Positions 16,248 to 24,688 of a DNA stretch of 64,000 nt are shown in pieces. How positions within the stretch are numbered: position 1 is the first letter of the stretch; each line of letters opens with the position of its first letter. The position numbers were made by a program, and so were the translations under genes. The stretch is from Burkholderia sp. Ax-1719. Its GTDB lineage: Bacteria > Pseudomonadota > Gammaproteobacteria > Burkholderiales > Burkholderiaceae. The stretch spans positions 496,001 through 560,000 of the forward strand of contig NZ_VWWJ01000001.1 of the NCBI RefSeq assembly GCF_011753055.1, written 5' to 3'. The notes below the pieces were generated by a model. The model ran no database searches, was not told the DNA's origin, and saw only the letters and a program-made list of their open reading frames with translations.

Positions 16248-17606
16248 ATGAGTACCAGAAAAGGAGTGCCGGGCGGCATGACGACGGCCGGTGAATGGCG
16301 GCAGGTAGAAGACGCAACGCACTCGCGAGCGGACGCCGCCGGATTGCTCAAACGCGCAGCAATGGCGAGCTTCATTGGCAATTTCGTCGAGTGGTTCGAT
16401 TACGCTTCTTATGGCTATCTCGCCACCGTTATCGCGGTGATTTTTTTCCCGAAGACCGATGCGGCCAGCGGGTTACTGGCGGCCTATGGCGTGTTCGCGA
16501 TTTCGTTTATCGTGCGGCCGCTCGGCGGCGTGATCTGGGGGCATTTTGGCGACAAGCATGGCCGTCGCGCGGCACTGTCGCTGTCGATCCTGATCATGTC
16601 GTGCTCGACTTTCCTGATCGCATTTTTGCCCACCTACGCGCAGGTTGGCATGCTTGCGCCGGTACTGCTGTTGTTGGTGCGGGTGGTGCAGGGGTTTTCG
16701 GCATCTGGCGAATATGCTGGCGCATCGGCGTTTCTCGCCGAATACGCGCCCCAGGGCAAGCGCGGGGTCTACACGAGTATCGTGCCGGCCAGCACGGCGG
16801 CGGGCTTATTGTTCGGATCGGTGTTCGTCGCCGTCATGCACGCGGTGCTGAGCACGCAGCAGCTGCACGACTTCGGCTGGCGCCTGCCGTTTTTGCTGGC
16901 TGCGCCCTTCGGGCTGGTCGGACGCTACATCCGCCTGCGTCTGGAAGACACGCCGAAGTTCAAGGCGCTAGAAGGCGCACAGCATGTTGCGAAGGCTCCG
17001 GCGGCGGAACTCCTGACCCGCTATCGTGGGAGGATGCTCATTGCGTTTGGCGTGACGTGCCTGAATGCCGTGGCGTTCTATCTGGTCCTCAGCTACATGC
17101 CGACGTATCTCTCGACCGAACTGGGCATGGGCGAAACCGAATCGTTCGTGGCGGCGACGATCTCGCTGGCCGCTTACATTGGCCTGATCTTCCTGATGGG
17201 GGCGTTGTCAGATCGCGTGGGCCGCAAGACCATGCTGATTGCCGCGTCGGTGCTGTTCGCGCTGCTCACGGTGCCGCTTTTCAAGGCGTTACCGGGATCG
17301 GGCTTCGCAACAATCGTGCTGATCCAGATTGCTTTCGGCGCGCTACTCACGCTCAACGACGGGACGTTGCCGTGCTTTCTGGCTGAAATCTTTCCTACGC
17401 GGGTGCGCTACAGCGGCTTTGCCTTCTGCTTTAACGCTGCCAACGCGCTGTTCGGCGGCACGGCGCCGCTCGTTGCGACCTGGCTCATTGGCGCAACCGG
17501 CAACAAACTCGCGCCGGCATGGTATCTGGTGGGTGCGGCGGGCGTTGCTCTCGTTGCCATGCTGGCGAGCGCGGAGACCTCTCGCAGACCGCTGGCCGAC
17601 GACTGA
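16248..17606 (+). CDS. MFS metabolite:H+ symporter (MHS/ProP-like)
   Basis: A 452-residue carrier of the metabolite:H+ symporter group. FIGNFVEWFDYASYGYLA followed by IVRPLGGVIWGHFGDKHGRR is the signature of the ProP, ShiA and KgtP subfamily. About twelve membrane helices are expected. It starts at ATG 16248 after GGAGA and lies directly before creatininase and the NCS1 permease. ProP relatives take up betaines and related zwitterions, so creatine is a reasonable substrate guess, leaving creatinine for the NCS1 permease. That split is inference. Confidence 0.87.
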   Translation: MSTRKGVPGGMTTAGEWRQVEDATHSRADAAGLLKRAAMASFIGNFVEWFDYASYGYLATVIAVIFFPKTDAASGLLAAYGVFAISFIVRPLGGVIWGHFGDKHGRRAALSLSILIMSCSTFLIAFLPTYAQVGMLAPVLLLLVRVVQGFSASGEYAGASAFLAEYAPQGKRGVYTSIVPASTAAGLLFGSVFVAVMHAVLSTQQLHDFGWRLPFLLAAPFGLVGRYIRLRLEDTPKFKALEGAQHVAKAPAAELLTRYRGRMLIAFGVTCLNAVAFYLVLSYMPTYLSTELGMGETESFVAATISLAAYIGLIFLMGALSDRVGRKTMLIAASVLFALLTVPLFKALPGSGFATIVLIQIAFGALLTLNDGTLPCFLAEIFPTRVRYSGFAFCFNAANALFGGTAPLVATWLIGATGNKLAPAWYLVGAAGVALVAMLASAETSRRPLADD

Positions 17607-17672
17607 GCGCAACTGCGACGAAGGGCCCGCTTTGACGAAAACCAACGACGATTACGACAAGGAGATGGGCAG

Positions 17673-18467
17673 ATGGAAGCGAAGGTAAGCATTGGCGAGC
17701 TAGCGTGGCCTGAATACTCGCGGCGCGTGAAAGAAGAGGCGCAGATTATCCTGATTCCGATCGGCGCGCTCGAACAGCACGGTCCGCATATGTCGATGAA
17801 CCCGGACGTGCTGCTGCCCACGGCGATTTCGGAAGCCGTCGCGCGCAGGATCGGCGCAATGGTGGCGCCTGCCATCGCCTACGGCTACAAGTCGCAGCAA
17901 AAGAGCGGCGGCGGTAATCATCTTTGCGGCACCACGAGTCTCGATGGAAACACGCTGTCGCTCACGGTCAAGGACGTGCTTAAGGAGTTTGCGCGTCACG
18001 GCGCGCGCAAACTTTGTCTTGTGAACGGGCATTTCGAAAACTCGATGTTCGCGGTCGAGGGTGTGGATCTCGCACTGCGTGAACTGCGCTGGGAAGGCAT
18101 TCACGACTTCCAGGTCGTGATGTTGTCGTACTGGGACTTCGTGACCGAGGAGACCATCGCGAAGATCTATCCGGAAGGCTTTCCCGGCTGGGCGGTCGAA
18201 CATGGCGGCGTGCTGGAGACATCGTTGATGCTGCATCTGCATCCGCATCTCGTCGATATGTCTTGCGTGCCGCAACACGCCGCCGCGACGTTTGCACCGT
18301 ATGACGTCTTTCCGCCGATTCCAGAATGGACGCCCGCTTCGGGTTGTCTATCCTCCGCGGCGGCGGCTTCGGCGGAAAAGGGCGCGTTGCTGCACGAAGT
18401 CTGCGTGGCGGGCATTACGAGCGCGATGGGTGAGGCATTCGACGCCCGCGAAAAGGCGGCCCGATAA
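17673..18467 (+). CDS. crnA: Creatininase (creatinine amidohydrolase)
   Basis: A 264-residue protein close to Pseudomonas putida creatininase (EC 3.5.2.10), which reversibly hydrolyses creatinine to creatine. Metal and catalytic positions fall at the family numbering: E34 and H36 in GALEQHG, D45 in MNPDV, H120 in VNGHFENS and E122. YGYKSQQKSGGGNH, SYWDFV and EHGGVLETSLML are also characteristic. AAGGAGATG precedes the ATG. It is the middle gene of a unit with an MHS carrier before and an NCS1 permease 12 bp after. With creatinase upstream it forms the complete creatinine-to-sarcosine route. Confidence 0.96.
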   Translation: MEAKVSIGELAWPEYSRRVKEEAQIILIPIGALEQHGPHMSMNPDVLLPTAISEAVARRIGAMVAPAIAYGYKSQQKSGGGNHLCGTTSLDGNTLSLTVKDVLKEFARHGARKLCLVNGHFENSMFAVEGVDLALRELRWEGIHDFQVVMLSYWDFVTEETIAKIYPEGFPGWAVEHGGVLETSLMLHLHPHLVDMSCVPQHAAATFAPYDVFPPIPEWTPASGCLSSAAAASAEKGALLHEVCVAGITSAMGEAFDAREKAAR

Positions 18468-18479
18468 CCGGAGAGCGAT

Positions 18480-19955
18480 ATGGCGAATGACAAGCAGAAC
18501 GCGCCGCACGGCGCGGTGGCGGCCGATAAGGCGTGGAGCGTAGAGCAGCATGGCATCGATCCGATTCCGTTGCGCGACCGTCACGGCACGCCCGCCGAGT
18601 TGTTCAAGATGTGGATTGGCGCAAATACCAATTACGTTGTTGTGGTAACGGGGGCGCTCGCGCTCTCGCAAGGGTTGTCCCTGTGGCAGGCGTTGGGCGC
18701 AATTCTGCTCGGCAATCTGTTCGGTTGCTTCGTACTCGGTCTCACGACGATTATGGGACCGCGCACAGGCACGTCCGGCATCATGACTTCGCGCAGTTCT
18801 TTCGGGCAGCTCGGCTCGTTTCTACCCAAGGCAGTGAGTCTGGTTTCCGCACTGAGCTGGTTCTCCATCAATTCGGTGGTGGCAACCCAGGCGCTCGAAA
18901 CGCTGCTCAAAATGGGCGGCTTTCAAAGCCATGCGGTGGTGTGGGTTTCGCTGGCCATCATTCTTGCGGCGGAAATCCTGCTCGCGATTTTCGGCCACGC
19001 GACCATCATCGCAGCGGAGAAGTGGATCGCACTTGCGCTGGCAATCCTGTTTGGCGGACTCGCGGCGTTCGTGCTGCCGCACACCAGCTTCGCGGCGGCG
19101 AGCGCCATCAATCATGGCGGCGGTTCGTTCAGCACGTGGTTGATCGCGCTGGGTATCGTCTTCTCATACCCGATTGGCTGGGCGAATTTCGCGTCGGACT
19201 ATAGCCGCTATTTTCCGGCCGAGACGAGCTGGAAAAAAATCGCGCTCGCAGCGGGGGGCGGTCAGTTCGTTGCGCTGGTATTTTGCGAGGTCATTGGCGT
19301 GCTGTTCGCCACGGCGCTGGGTGGCACGCTGGGTGATGATCCTGTGAGCCAGCTTGGCCGCTTCCTGCCGACGTGGTTTATCGTGCCGTTGCTGTTCGCC
19401 ATTATTCTTGGCGGAATCGCGGCCAACGTGCCGAATGGCTATACCGCCGGCCTTGGTCTGCTGGCGCTACGCATTCCGATCAATCGCGTGACTTCGCTCA
19501 CCATCATCGCGCTCTTTACGCTGGGATTTCGGGTGGTGACGGTGTTCTACGGCCAGTTCTTCGATATGTACCAGGTATTCTTGAACTATATGGTGTTCTG
19601 GACCGCCCCGTGGGCCGCGATCGTCGTAATCGACTACTTCATGCGCAATGGCCGATATCGCACGGAGGACTGGATGAAGTGGGGAAGTGGCGCCTACTGG
19701 TACGACGGCGGGATTTTCTGGCCCGGCGTGGTGGCGTTGGTGTTAGGCACGCTGGCATGTATTGCGTTCTCCAATTCGCCAACCTATGTCAGCCCGTTGA
19801 TGCATAACTATCTGGGCTGGGGTGATCTGAGCTTCGAAGCCGGATTGCTGCTCGCCGGCGTGACTTACTTCTTGCTTGCCCGCCGTCATCCGTTGTTCAA
19901 GAAGTCGAATAGTCAGGTTCCTCTCGCAGGCGATATGCCCTCGCGTCCAATTTGA
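18480..19955 (+). CDS. NCS1 family permease, candidate creatinine transporter
   Basis: A 491-residue NCS1 (cytosine/purine permease) family protein with about twelve membrane segments. The start VEQHGIDPIPLRDRHGTP-ELF, the MWIGANTNY helix and IMGPRTGTSGI are typical of CodB-like members. These carriers import nucleobases, hydantoins or allantoin, all small cyclic ureides or amidines, so creatinine is a natural candidate. It begins 12 bp after creatininase with GGAGAG before the ATG, so translation is probably coupled. A GC hairpin follows its stop. Substrate assignment rests on operon context. Confidence 0.85.
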   Translation: MANDKQNAPHGAVAADKAWSVEQHGIDPIPLRDRHGTPAELFKMWIGANTNYVVVVTGALALSQGLSLWQALGAILLGNLFGCFVLGLTTIMGPRTGTSGIMTSRSSFGQLGSFLPKAVSLVSALSWFSINSVVATQALETLLKMGGFQSHAVVWVSLAIILAAEILLAIFGHATIIAAEKWIALALAILFGGLAAFVLPHTSFAAASAINHGGGSFSTWLIALGIVFSYPIGWANFASDYSRYFPAETSWKKIALAAGGGQFVALVFCEVIGVLFATALGGTLGDDPVSQLGRFLPTWFIVPLLFAIILGGIAANVPNGYTAGLGLLALRIPINRVTSLTIIALFTLGFRVVTVFYGQFFDMYQVFLNYMVFWTAPWAAIVVIDYFMRNGRYRTEDWMKWGSGAYWYDGGIFWPGVVALVLGTLACIAFSNSPTYVSPLMHNYLGWGDLSFEAGLLLAGVTYFLLARRHPLFKKSNSQVPLAGDMPSRPI

Positions 19956-19963
19956 TCTTGTGT

Positions 19964-19991
19964 GACGGCCGCGCGATCCAGGGCGGCCGTC
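19964..19991. terminator. Candidate terminator after the creatininase unit
   Basis: A perfect 9-bp stem (GACGGCCGC and GCGGCCGTC) with a 10-base loop lies 9 bp after the NCS1 permease stop. There is no clear T-tract, so termination strength is uncertain. Confidence 0.5.
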
Positions 19992-20186
19992 GATCTGCAG
20001 ACATGCCAGGCGCGGCAGTGAGCGATGTTGTTCGCCGGCGGAAACCTGGCAAGCTGTTTTCAAATTCGACATCTATTTCGTTCCAGTGAGATGACGGCGT
20101 AACGGGTTCCCCGGATTGCGTCGTTTGCTTTCGCGTATTTTTATTAAATCGGATAACTAATTAATAAATATAATTTGGAGAGAGAT

Positions 20187-21347
20187 GTGAAAAGAAAATT
20201 AGCCGTTGTGATCTCGCTTGCGCCGTTTGCCATGGTTGCACACGCGCAATCCAGCGTCACGCTCTACGGATATGTCGACGCAGGTATTGCATACACGAAT
20301 AATCAACTTGGCCATACCGCCTGGCAGACGACCAGTAGTGCAACGCAGAACACCGTATTCGGGCTTAAAGGTACGGAGGATCTTGGTGGCGGCCTGTCTG
20401 CCGTGTTCAAGCTCGAACAGGCCTTTGTACTCAACAACGGCGCGCAGGCGCTGTCTGGCGACGCCTTCGGCTCGCAGGCGTGGCTCGGCTTGCAGAGCGA
20501 TGCCTTCGGCACGATGACGTTCGGGCGTCAGTTCGACGTGGTCAACGACCTGGTGGGTCCGCTGACAGCCGAATGGAATGCATGGGGTGGAAGCATTGCT
20601 GCGCATCCGTTTGAGAACGACAACCTGGCCGCGAATTCCGCGATCGTCAACAACACCGTCAAATTCACGAGTCAGACATATCGTGGCGCGACATTGGAGG
20701 GGATGTATGCGTTTGGTAACGCCCCGGGACGGTTCGGGCAGAATCGCGCTTACGGCTTCGCACTGGCCTACGAACATGGGCCGCTCAGTCTGGCGGCCGG
20801 CTATCTTCAGTTCAACAATCCGGGCCTGGGCGCTGGTGCGGTGACGACTAATGATGGTAGCGCGAACTTCCTGGCTGAGCGCCAGCGCATCTGGTCGCTC
20901 GGTGGCAATTTCGCGTTGGGTTCGCTGACGCTTGGGCTGGTCTGGAGCCACACGCAGCTCGACGAATCGACGGGTGTGCTTTCATTCGGCACCGGTACAT
21001 ATCTGGGAAGTTCCGATGCATCGAGCGGCACGTTGCAAGGTTCGCTACGGTTCGACAATTACGAAGCCAACGTGAAGTACACGTTGACTCCAGCATTGAG
21101 CGTTTCTGGTGCTTATACCTATACGCATGGTGCTTACAACGGATCATCGCCGGGGTGGAATACGGCGATGATCCAGACCAACTACGCATTGAGCAAGCGC
21201 ACGGACTTCTATGTGGAAGGCGTGTATCAGAACGTGCACGGTGCACCCGCAGATTCAGTGCTCGCACACGCGATGTTGAATGGTTTTTCGCCTTCGTCGG
21301 GTTCCACGCAAGTCGCGGTTACTGTGGGGATGCGACATAGTTTCTAG
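20187..21347 (+). CDS. Gram-negative trimeric porin
   Basis: A 386-residue Burkholderia-type porin. The start is a GTG at 20187, with GGAGAG just before it, giving a signal peptide that ends at AHA before QSSVTLYGYVDAG. GLKGTEDLGGGLSAVFKLE and the final F (GMRHSF) are family marks. The promoter region is AT-rich, unlike the surrounding DNA. It follows the creatininase unit and converges with another porin. It could serve the creatinine locus, but it lacks the two-part element seen before the other units and a hairpin separates it from the permease, so that link is weak. Confidence 0.92.
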   Translation: MKRKLAVVISLAPFAMVAHAQSSVTLYGYVDAGIAYTNNQLGHTAWQTTSSATQNTVFGLKGTEDLGGGLSAVFKLEQAFVLNNGAQALSGDAFGSQAWLGLQSDAFGTMTFGRQFDVVNDLVGPLTAEWNAWGGSIAAHPFENDNLAANSAIVNNTVKFTSQTYRGATLEGMYAFGNAPGRFGQNRAYGFALAYEHGPLSLAAGYLQFNNPGLGAGAVTTNDGSANFLAERQRIWSLGGNFALGSLTLGLVWSHTQLDESTGVLSFGTGTYLGSSDASSGTLQGSLRFDNYEANVKYTLTPALSVSGAYTYTHGAYNGSSPGWNTAMIQTNYALSKRTDFYVEGVYQNVHGAPADSVLAHAMLNGFSPSSGSTQVAVTVGMRHSF

Positions 21348-21456
21348 GCGTAGCGGCGTGTCCCGCGGCAACGTCAGGCAGCCCGCGCTTATCTACGGTT
21401 GCCATCGTTTCGGTCGTAGTGACTTCTTTGACGACACCGTGACGCAGCGCTAAATG

Positions 21457-22677
21457 CTAGAACTTATGCCGAACCCCCAATCGAACTGCAACCTGAGAAC
21501 TGTTGGCGGAAGGCGTCATGCCGGTGATGGTCGCAACAGCGGACTGGTTCAGAGAATCCGTCCCGCTCGCGTGCTCATAGACGACGAGCGAATAGACATC
21601 GGTTCGCGCGGAGAGCGCGTAATCAAGGCCTATACTCGCAAGTTCGTACTTTGCACTGGATTTTTGTGCAGTTCCGCCGCCCGTCGTATAGTCAAACGCG
21701 AGACCCGCTGAGCACGCAGGCGTGAACTGGTAGTGACCGTTCAATTCGGCGTTGTGGAAAGTCGCAGTGCCCGTGTAGTGGAAGGGGTTTGGGCCTGAAG
21801 ACGAACCCAGATCCTGGAATTGCGTATTCGAGTAGCCGACGCCGACCGTGGCTTTTCCAGAATTCCAGTTTCCGGCAATACCCATGATTTGCAGCGATTG
21901 AGCGGAGGCAAATCCGGCGAAAATCGGATTGCTCTGCGCGGAGGTGGCCGAACCAATGCCGCCGAGATTATTGGTGGTGGCCGCACCCGAATTGGGGTTA
22001 TTGCCGAAAAACGAAGTATTCGGGTTGCGCGCGTTCAGATAGCCTGCGCCCAGGCTCAGCGGTCCGTACGAATAGCCTGCGCCTGCAGACCAGATGCTAT
22101 TCTTTCCGAACGATCCAGCCGTTCCGCCAAAGCTGTACAGCGCACCGAACTTGAAGCCGGAAAGCGTGGGCGACGTGTACTTGATGGAATTGTTGCTGCG
22201 CCGTGTGTTCGAGGCATTGTCGAGGTCGCTGGGGTGCTCGACCATATAGCCACCCCACTGAGGCGCGGCCAGTAACGGCGCAAAAAAATCGACGACTTCA
22301 TCGTACTGGCGCCCCATCGTCACACGGCCGTAGGGCGTCGCCAGACCAACCCAGGCCTGGCGCCCGAACAGCGAGCCGCCCTGGGCAGCCGTGCCGTTGT
22401 TCACGAAGAAGCCGTTCTCGAGCAGGAAGACCGCTTTGTAGCCGCCGCCCAGATCTTCAGCGCCCTTGAGGCCCCAGCGGCTGCCCTGAATGCCGCCGCT
22501 TGCGCCATCCATGACAGACCATTGGCTAGCGCCTTTGAGTCCGGTCGTCGTGCGCCCGGTCTGCGCATTGCTCACGTAATTCACGCCGGCATCGACGATT
22601 CCATAGAGCGTGACGCTGCTTTGCGCCAAAGCACACGAGCACGGCAAAGCCAGCAACGCTGCGGTCGCTTTCCACAT
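21457..22677 (-). CDS. Gram-negative trimeric porin of the 22-29 kb cluster
   Basis: A 406-residue outer-membrane porin with a signal peptide ending in CALA before QSSVTLYGIVDAGVNY. It has SRWGLKGAEDLGGGYKAVFLLENGF and ends in VRHKF. AGGAGAC precedes the ATG at 22677. It is the last gene of a same-strand series running from the amidohydrolase at 28.7 kb, although a 10-bp hairpin lies between it and the ABM gene. It probably gives the substrate of that cluster access to the periplasm. An internal cysteine near residue 310 is unusual for this family but not disruptive. Confidence 0.92.
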   Translation of the reverse strand: MWKATAALLALPCSCALAQSSVTLYGIVDAGVNYVSNAQTGRTTTGLKGASQWSVMDGASGGIQGSRWGLKGAEDLGGGYKAVFLLENGFFVNNGTAAQGGSLFGRQAWVGLATPYGRVTMGRQYDEVVDFFAPLLAAPQWGGYMVEHPSDLDNASNTRRSNNSIKYTSPTLSGFKFGALYSFGGTAGSFGKNSIWSAGAGYSYGPLSLGAGYLNARNPNTSFFGNNPNSGAATTNNLGGIGSATSAQSNPIFAGFASAQSLQIMGIAGNWNSGKATVGVGYSNTQFQDLGSSSGPNPFHYTGTATFHNAELNGHYQFTPACSAGLAFDYTTGGGTAQKSSAKYELASIGLDYALSARTDVYSLVVYEHASGTDSLNQSAVATITGMTPSANSSQVAVRLGVRHKF

Positions 22678-22788
22678 GATTAAGTCTCCTGATTATGATG
22701 TTTATTGTCGATGGCTGGAATGGCGCATCGTGGTTCCCGGTGCAGTTCGGGCGAACTACCGGGCGCCGATAATCTGGCGGCATGAACA

Positions 22789-22813
22789 GGAGGTCTCGGC
22801 TCACGAGACCTCC
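22789..22813. other. Ten-bp perfect hairpin
   Basis: GGAGGTCTCG and its exact complement flank GCTCA between the ABM gene and the porin. No T-run follows on either strand, so it may be an mRNA-stability or processing structure separating expression of the porin from the rest. Confidence 0.45.
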
Positions 22814-22826
22814 GCAAAGTCGTGGC

Positions 22827-23120
22827 TTATTCGATAACAACCGTCGCATGAACGACTTGTGGCGCACGCGCGAAGTGCGGTCCGACCAGCGCCCGCCACG
22901 TCTGGAAATCAGCGGATTCGCGGAAGTGAACCATATGGTCGTCGACTGTCTCCCAGCCCACTTGCAGCACGTAGTGGCGTTCCTTTTCGATGACGCGATG
23001 CAAGGCCGCGCCGTGACATCCGGTTGCGCGCGCGAATAGCGGAAGAGCCGTACGAACGCCCGCTTCGAATTCGGCTTCGTGGCCGGGGAGGACTTCGATA
23101 TCTGCCAGTTCAAAAATCAT
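22827..23120 (-). CDS. Antibiotic biosynthesis monooxygenase (ABM) domain protein
   Basis: A 97-residue protein of the small ABM/dimeric alpha-beta barrel type. It shows the pattern VLPGHEAEFEAGV, then RVIEKERHYVLQVGWETVDDHMVHFRES, typical of these domains. Family members include cofactor-free monooxygenases and haem-degrading or isomerase-like enzymes. The ATG at 23120 follows GGAGA; a longer reading is possible from 23147 but has no ribosome site. It follows the ACS carrier in a catabolic operon, so it probably acts on a pathway intermediate, but no specific reaction can be read. Confidence 0.8.
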   Translation of the reverse strand: MIFELADIEVLPGHEAEFEAGVRTALPLFARATGCHGAALHRVIEKERHYVLQVGWETVDDHMVHFRESADFQTWRALVGPHFARAPQVVHATVVIE

Positions 23121-23165
23121 GGATTCTCCAGTGTCGAAGGATGGCAAAGCGAAAGGGAGGCCGGT

Positions 23166-24479
23166 TCAGTCGCGGCGCACCAGAAGCGGCAGGGCGGAGG
23201 CGAGCGCGGCAGAGACGCCTAGAATCGCTGCCATCGCCCAGATGCCTGCAGAGAAGGTCCCTGTCGTCTGCTTGAGCAGACCGACGAGATAAGGGCCTGC
23301 AAAGCCGCCAAGCGTGCCGATGGAGTTGATGAACGCCAGTCCACCCGCCGCCGCGATGCCGGTTAAAAAGCGCGTAGGAATGGTCCAGAAGATCGCGCGG
23401 GCCGAACTCACTGCGACAACCGCGAGGCTCAAGCCCACGAGTTCGAGCACGATGCCGTTCGACAGTCCGGAGAGCGCAAGTCCTAAGCCGCCTGCGAGGC
23501 ACGACGCGACGAGATGGAAGATACGTTTGCCGCTGCGGTCCACGGCGCGGGCCCAGATCAGCATGCCGATTACCGCTGCGATGTACGGAATAGTGGAGAG
23601 CAGTCCGACGTTGACGAGGCTGAAGCCGTGGCCCTTGAGAATGAGCGGCAGCCAGATGCCAATGCCATACGAACCGAGAATGAAGCCAAACTGGACCGCG
23701 GCAAGTAGCAGCACGCGGCCGTCCTTGAGCGCAGAAAAGAGCGCCTTCTTCGGCTTCTGGCGTGGTTCGCTTTCCAGCATGTGGATGAGTTCGGTGCGCT
23801 CCTCTTGCGTGAGCCAGTACGCGTCTTTGGGATCGTCGCGCAGCAGGGCGAACACGGCGAATCCGATCACGACTGCGGGCAGTCCTTGCACGAGGAACAT
23901 CCACTGCCAGCCGTGCAAGCCGCCGAGACCTTCCATCTGCAAAAGCAACGCCGACATCGGGCCGCCGAGAATCGAAGACAGCGGCACCCCGAGCATGAAG
24001 AACGCGAGCACTCGCACGCGATATTGCGCCGGAAACCAGCACGCCAGAAAGAACGTTACGCCGGGAAAGAAGCCCGCTTCGGCGACGCCGAGCAGCAGTC
24101 GCAGGATGTAGAAACTCGTCGGCCCCTGCACGACTGCCGTGGCCGCCGATGCAAGGCCCCAGGTGATCATGATGCGCGCGAGCCAGCGCCGCGCACCGTA
24201 TTTGTAAAGCGCCAGGTTGCTCGGGATTTCGCAGAGACAGTAGCCTGCGAATAGCACGCCCGCGCCCCAGCCAAATTGCGCGGGCGTGAGGCCGATATCC
24301 TGATTCATCGTCAGCGCGGCGAAGCCTACGCTGGTGCGGTCGATGTAGTTGAAGACGAAGGCGAGCGTGAGCAGCGGAAGCAGGCGCCAGGCATTTTTTC
24401 GCAGCGCGCGCTTCTGGATTGCGATTTTGCCAGGATGTTCCTCTGGCTGTGCTTCCATGGCCAAAGATTCGGAATGCAT
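23166..24479 (-). CDS. MFS transporter, ACS family
   Basis: A 437-residue carrier with about twelve helices and the ACS-type start LLPLLTLAFVFNYIDRTSVGFAALTMNQDIGLTPAQFGWGAG. It resembles tartrate and phthalate uptake carriers of the TtuB type, which move organic anions with a cation. AAGGA lies before the ATG at 24479. It is within a minus-strand set with a LeuB/tartrate-dehydrogenase-like enzyme, aldehyde dehydrogenase and a lactonase-like amidohydrolase, all consistent with a dicarboxylate or sugar acid substrate. The exact ligand is unknown. Confidence 0.87.
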   Translation of the reverse strand: MHSESLAMEAQPEEHPGKIAIQKRALRKNAWRLLPLLTLAFVFNYIDRTSVGFAALTMNQDIGLTPAQFGWGAGVLFAGYCLCEIPSNLALYKYGARRWLARIMITWGLASAATAVVQGPTSFYILRLLLGVAEAGFFPGVTFFLACWFPAQYRVRVLAFFMLGVPLSSILGGPMSALLLQMEGLGGLHGWQWMFLVQGLPAVVIGFAVFALLRDDPKDAYWLTQEERTELIHMLESEPRQKPKKALFSALKDGRVLLLAAVQFGFILGSYGIGIWLPLILKGHGFSLVNVGLLSTIPYIAAVIGMLIWARAVDRSGKRIFHLVASCLAGGLGLALSGLSNGIVLELVGLSLAVVAVSSARAIFWTIPTRFLTGIAAAGGLAFINSIGTLGGFAGPYLVGLLKQTTGTFSAGIWAMAAILGVSAALASALPLLVRRD

Positions 24480-24554
24480 GTTAAATCCTTCGATGATTGC
24501 CTCGACAGGTCGAAGCCGTGGGTGTCCTGATGGAGTGACCGATGCGTGGAACGA

Positions 24555-24626
24555 TCAAGCGTCCCGCATGCCATTTTCACCATGAGGAGAACGAACGGTA
24601 TTCGCCAGCGCACGCCTGGCGATCAT
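24555..24626 (-). CDS. Possible 23-codon small ORF with strong ribosome site
   Basis: An ATG at 24626 follows GGAGAC at five-base spacing and opens a 23-codon frame (starting MIARRALANTVRS) ending at TGA 24555. It lies in the 209-bp gap between the LeuB-like gene and the MFS gene. It may be the stub of a deleted gene or a leader peptide; its composition tells nothing about function. A 12-bp inverted repeat (24490-24501 and 24618-24629, 11 of 12 matching) brackets it. Confidence 0.25.
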   Translation of the reverse strand: MIARRALANTVRSPHGENGMRDA

Positions 24627-24653
24627 CGAATGTCTCCTTCATTGTTCTTGTAG

Positions 24654-24680
24654 GCCGACGGAGGTTGGATCTCCGCCGGC
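24654..24680. terminator. Weak candidate terminator after LeuB-like gene
   Basis: A 10-bp stem with one mismatch (GCCGACGGAG with CTCCGCCGGC) and a 7-base loop lies 9 bp after the LeuB-like stop on the minus strand. It has no T-tract, so read-through to the MFS gene is likely. Confidence 0.35.
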
Positions 24681-24688
24681 GTAGTGCA

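Noticed and set aside
20187..21347. The 20.2 kb porin as part of the creatininase operon
   Set aside because: A hairpin follows the permease, a 231-bp AT-rich gap precedes the porin, and the two-part creatinine element is missing there; the link remains only possible.
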